This document shows positions 5,757 through 6,047 of a DNA stretch of 6,047 nucleotides, piece by piece. Source of the stretch: Porticoccus sp. (GTDB lineage: Bacteria; Pseudomonadota; Gammaproteobacteria; Pseudomonadales; Porticoccaceae); NCBI GenBank assembly GCA_002685455.1, contig NYXF01000063.1:1-6047 (forward strand). Reading direction: 5' to 3'. The number at the start of each line of letters is the position of its first letter. The stretch's first letter is position 1. Below the pieces are notes generated by a model. It was given only the letters and a program-made list of their open reading frames with translations, did no database searches and had not been told where the DNA came from. The position numbers and the translations under genes are program-made.

Positions 5757-6047
5757 CCCCCCATCGAGGGATAATATCTTGTCTAACACCTAAATGATCA
5801 AGAATTCTGGCAACAACGAAATTAATAAGGTCATTTATTGTTTCCGGATTATTATAAAAACCTGGCATAGCTGGCAAAATCGTAACTCCAAGACGAGCTA
5901 GTTTTAGCATATTATCTAGATGAATTTCGGACAATGGGGTTTCTCTAGGCATAATAATTAACTGTCTTTTTTCTTTAATGGCAACGTCTGCAGCTCTTTC
6001 AATCAAATTATTACTAGATCCTAAAGCAACTGCGGATATGGTGCTGC
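5752..6047 (-). CDS. ubiX: Flavin prenyltransferase UbiX, N-terminus beyond the window edge
   Basis: This is the C-terminal 97 residues of UbiX; roughly 90-110 N-terminal residues, including the flavin-binding start, lie outside the window. UbiX joins a dimethylallyl group to reduced FMN, making the prenylated FMN used by the decarboxylase UbiD in ubiquinone synthesis. Visible: [21 protein letters not shown], the equivalent of the family's CSMxTLAAIAxGxxxNLLxRAADV; then [20 protein letters not shown], the most diagnostic block; then [31 protein letters not shown], with the conserved tyrosine and arginine that bind the prenyl phosphate. The frame is open to base 6047, so the TTG at plus-strand 6004-6006 is internal. 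It converges on the esterase gene with 28 bases between stops. Context does not separate UbiX from Pad1-type paralogues, but the sequence is typical of the ubiquinone enzyme. Confidence 0.94.
   Translation of the reverse strand, partial: STISAVALGSSNNLIERAADVAIKEKRQLIIMPRETPLSEIHLDNMLKLARLGVTILPAMPGFYNNPETINDLINFVVARILDHLGVRQDIIPRWGD

Noticed and set aside
1..6047. A mobile element, CRISPR array, tRNA gene or undescribed multi-gene system
   Set aside because: All long coding regions belong to known housekeeping or common enzyme families. No inverted-repeat pair, transposase, spaced repeat series or cloverleaf was seen, and composition is even throughout.

Overview
The window reads as an AT-rich (roughly one-third G+C by eye) piece of a gammaproteobacterial chromosome. 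The gene order gluQ-pcnB-folK-panB on one strand is a typical gammaproteobacterial housekeeping neighbourhood, often found just downstream of dksA. UbiX and a tRNA-Asp(queuosine) glutamylating enzyme also fit Proteobacteria. Lysine is mostly AAA, A-runs of 8-10 are frequent and genes overlap. This suggests a compact, low-G+C lineage such as an uncultured marine or host-associated group, but I cannot name a genus.

Bases 1-4319 hold five plus-strand genes: the 3' part of gluQ (cut by the window start), pcnB, folK, a deoxynucleoside kinase and panB. After a 160-base gap behind gluQ, the last four are tightly packed: pcnB/folK share ATGA, folK/kinase overlap by 17 bases, and kinase/panB are 31 bases apart. 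They look co-transcribed and partly translationally coupled. Roles are tRNA wobble-base modification, RNA 3' polyadenylation, folate synthesis, deoxynucleoside salvage and the first committed step of pantothenate/CoA synthesis. FolK and PanB are linked by folate, because PanB consumes 5,10-methylene-tetrahydrofolate. panC, the usual partner of panB, is not next to it.

Bases 4320-6047 hold unrelated single genes. A minus-strand Cys-type glutathione S-transferase-like gene (4374-4991) converges on panB and has a recognisable sigma70-type promoter. A plus-strand carboxylesterase (5064-5723) diverges from it. A minus-strand ubiX (flavin prenyltransferase, cut by the window end) converges on the esterase.

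There is no RNA gene, mobile element, CRISPR array or obviously foreign gene, and I do not see an undescribed multi-gene system. The most interesting local signal is a possible 17-codon leader ORF with a good Shine-Dalgarno sequence that ends one base before the pcnB start codon. Next come the kinase embedded in the folate/pantothenate cluster and the apparent lack of a ribosome binding site for the esterase.
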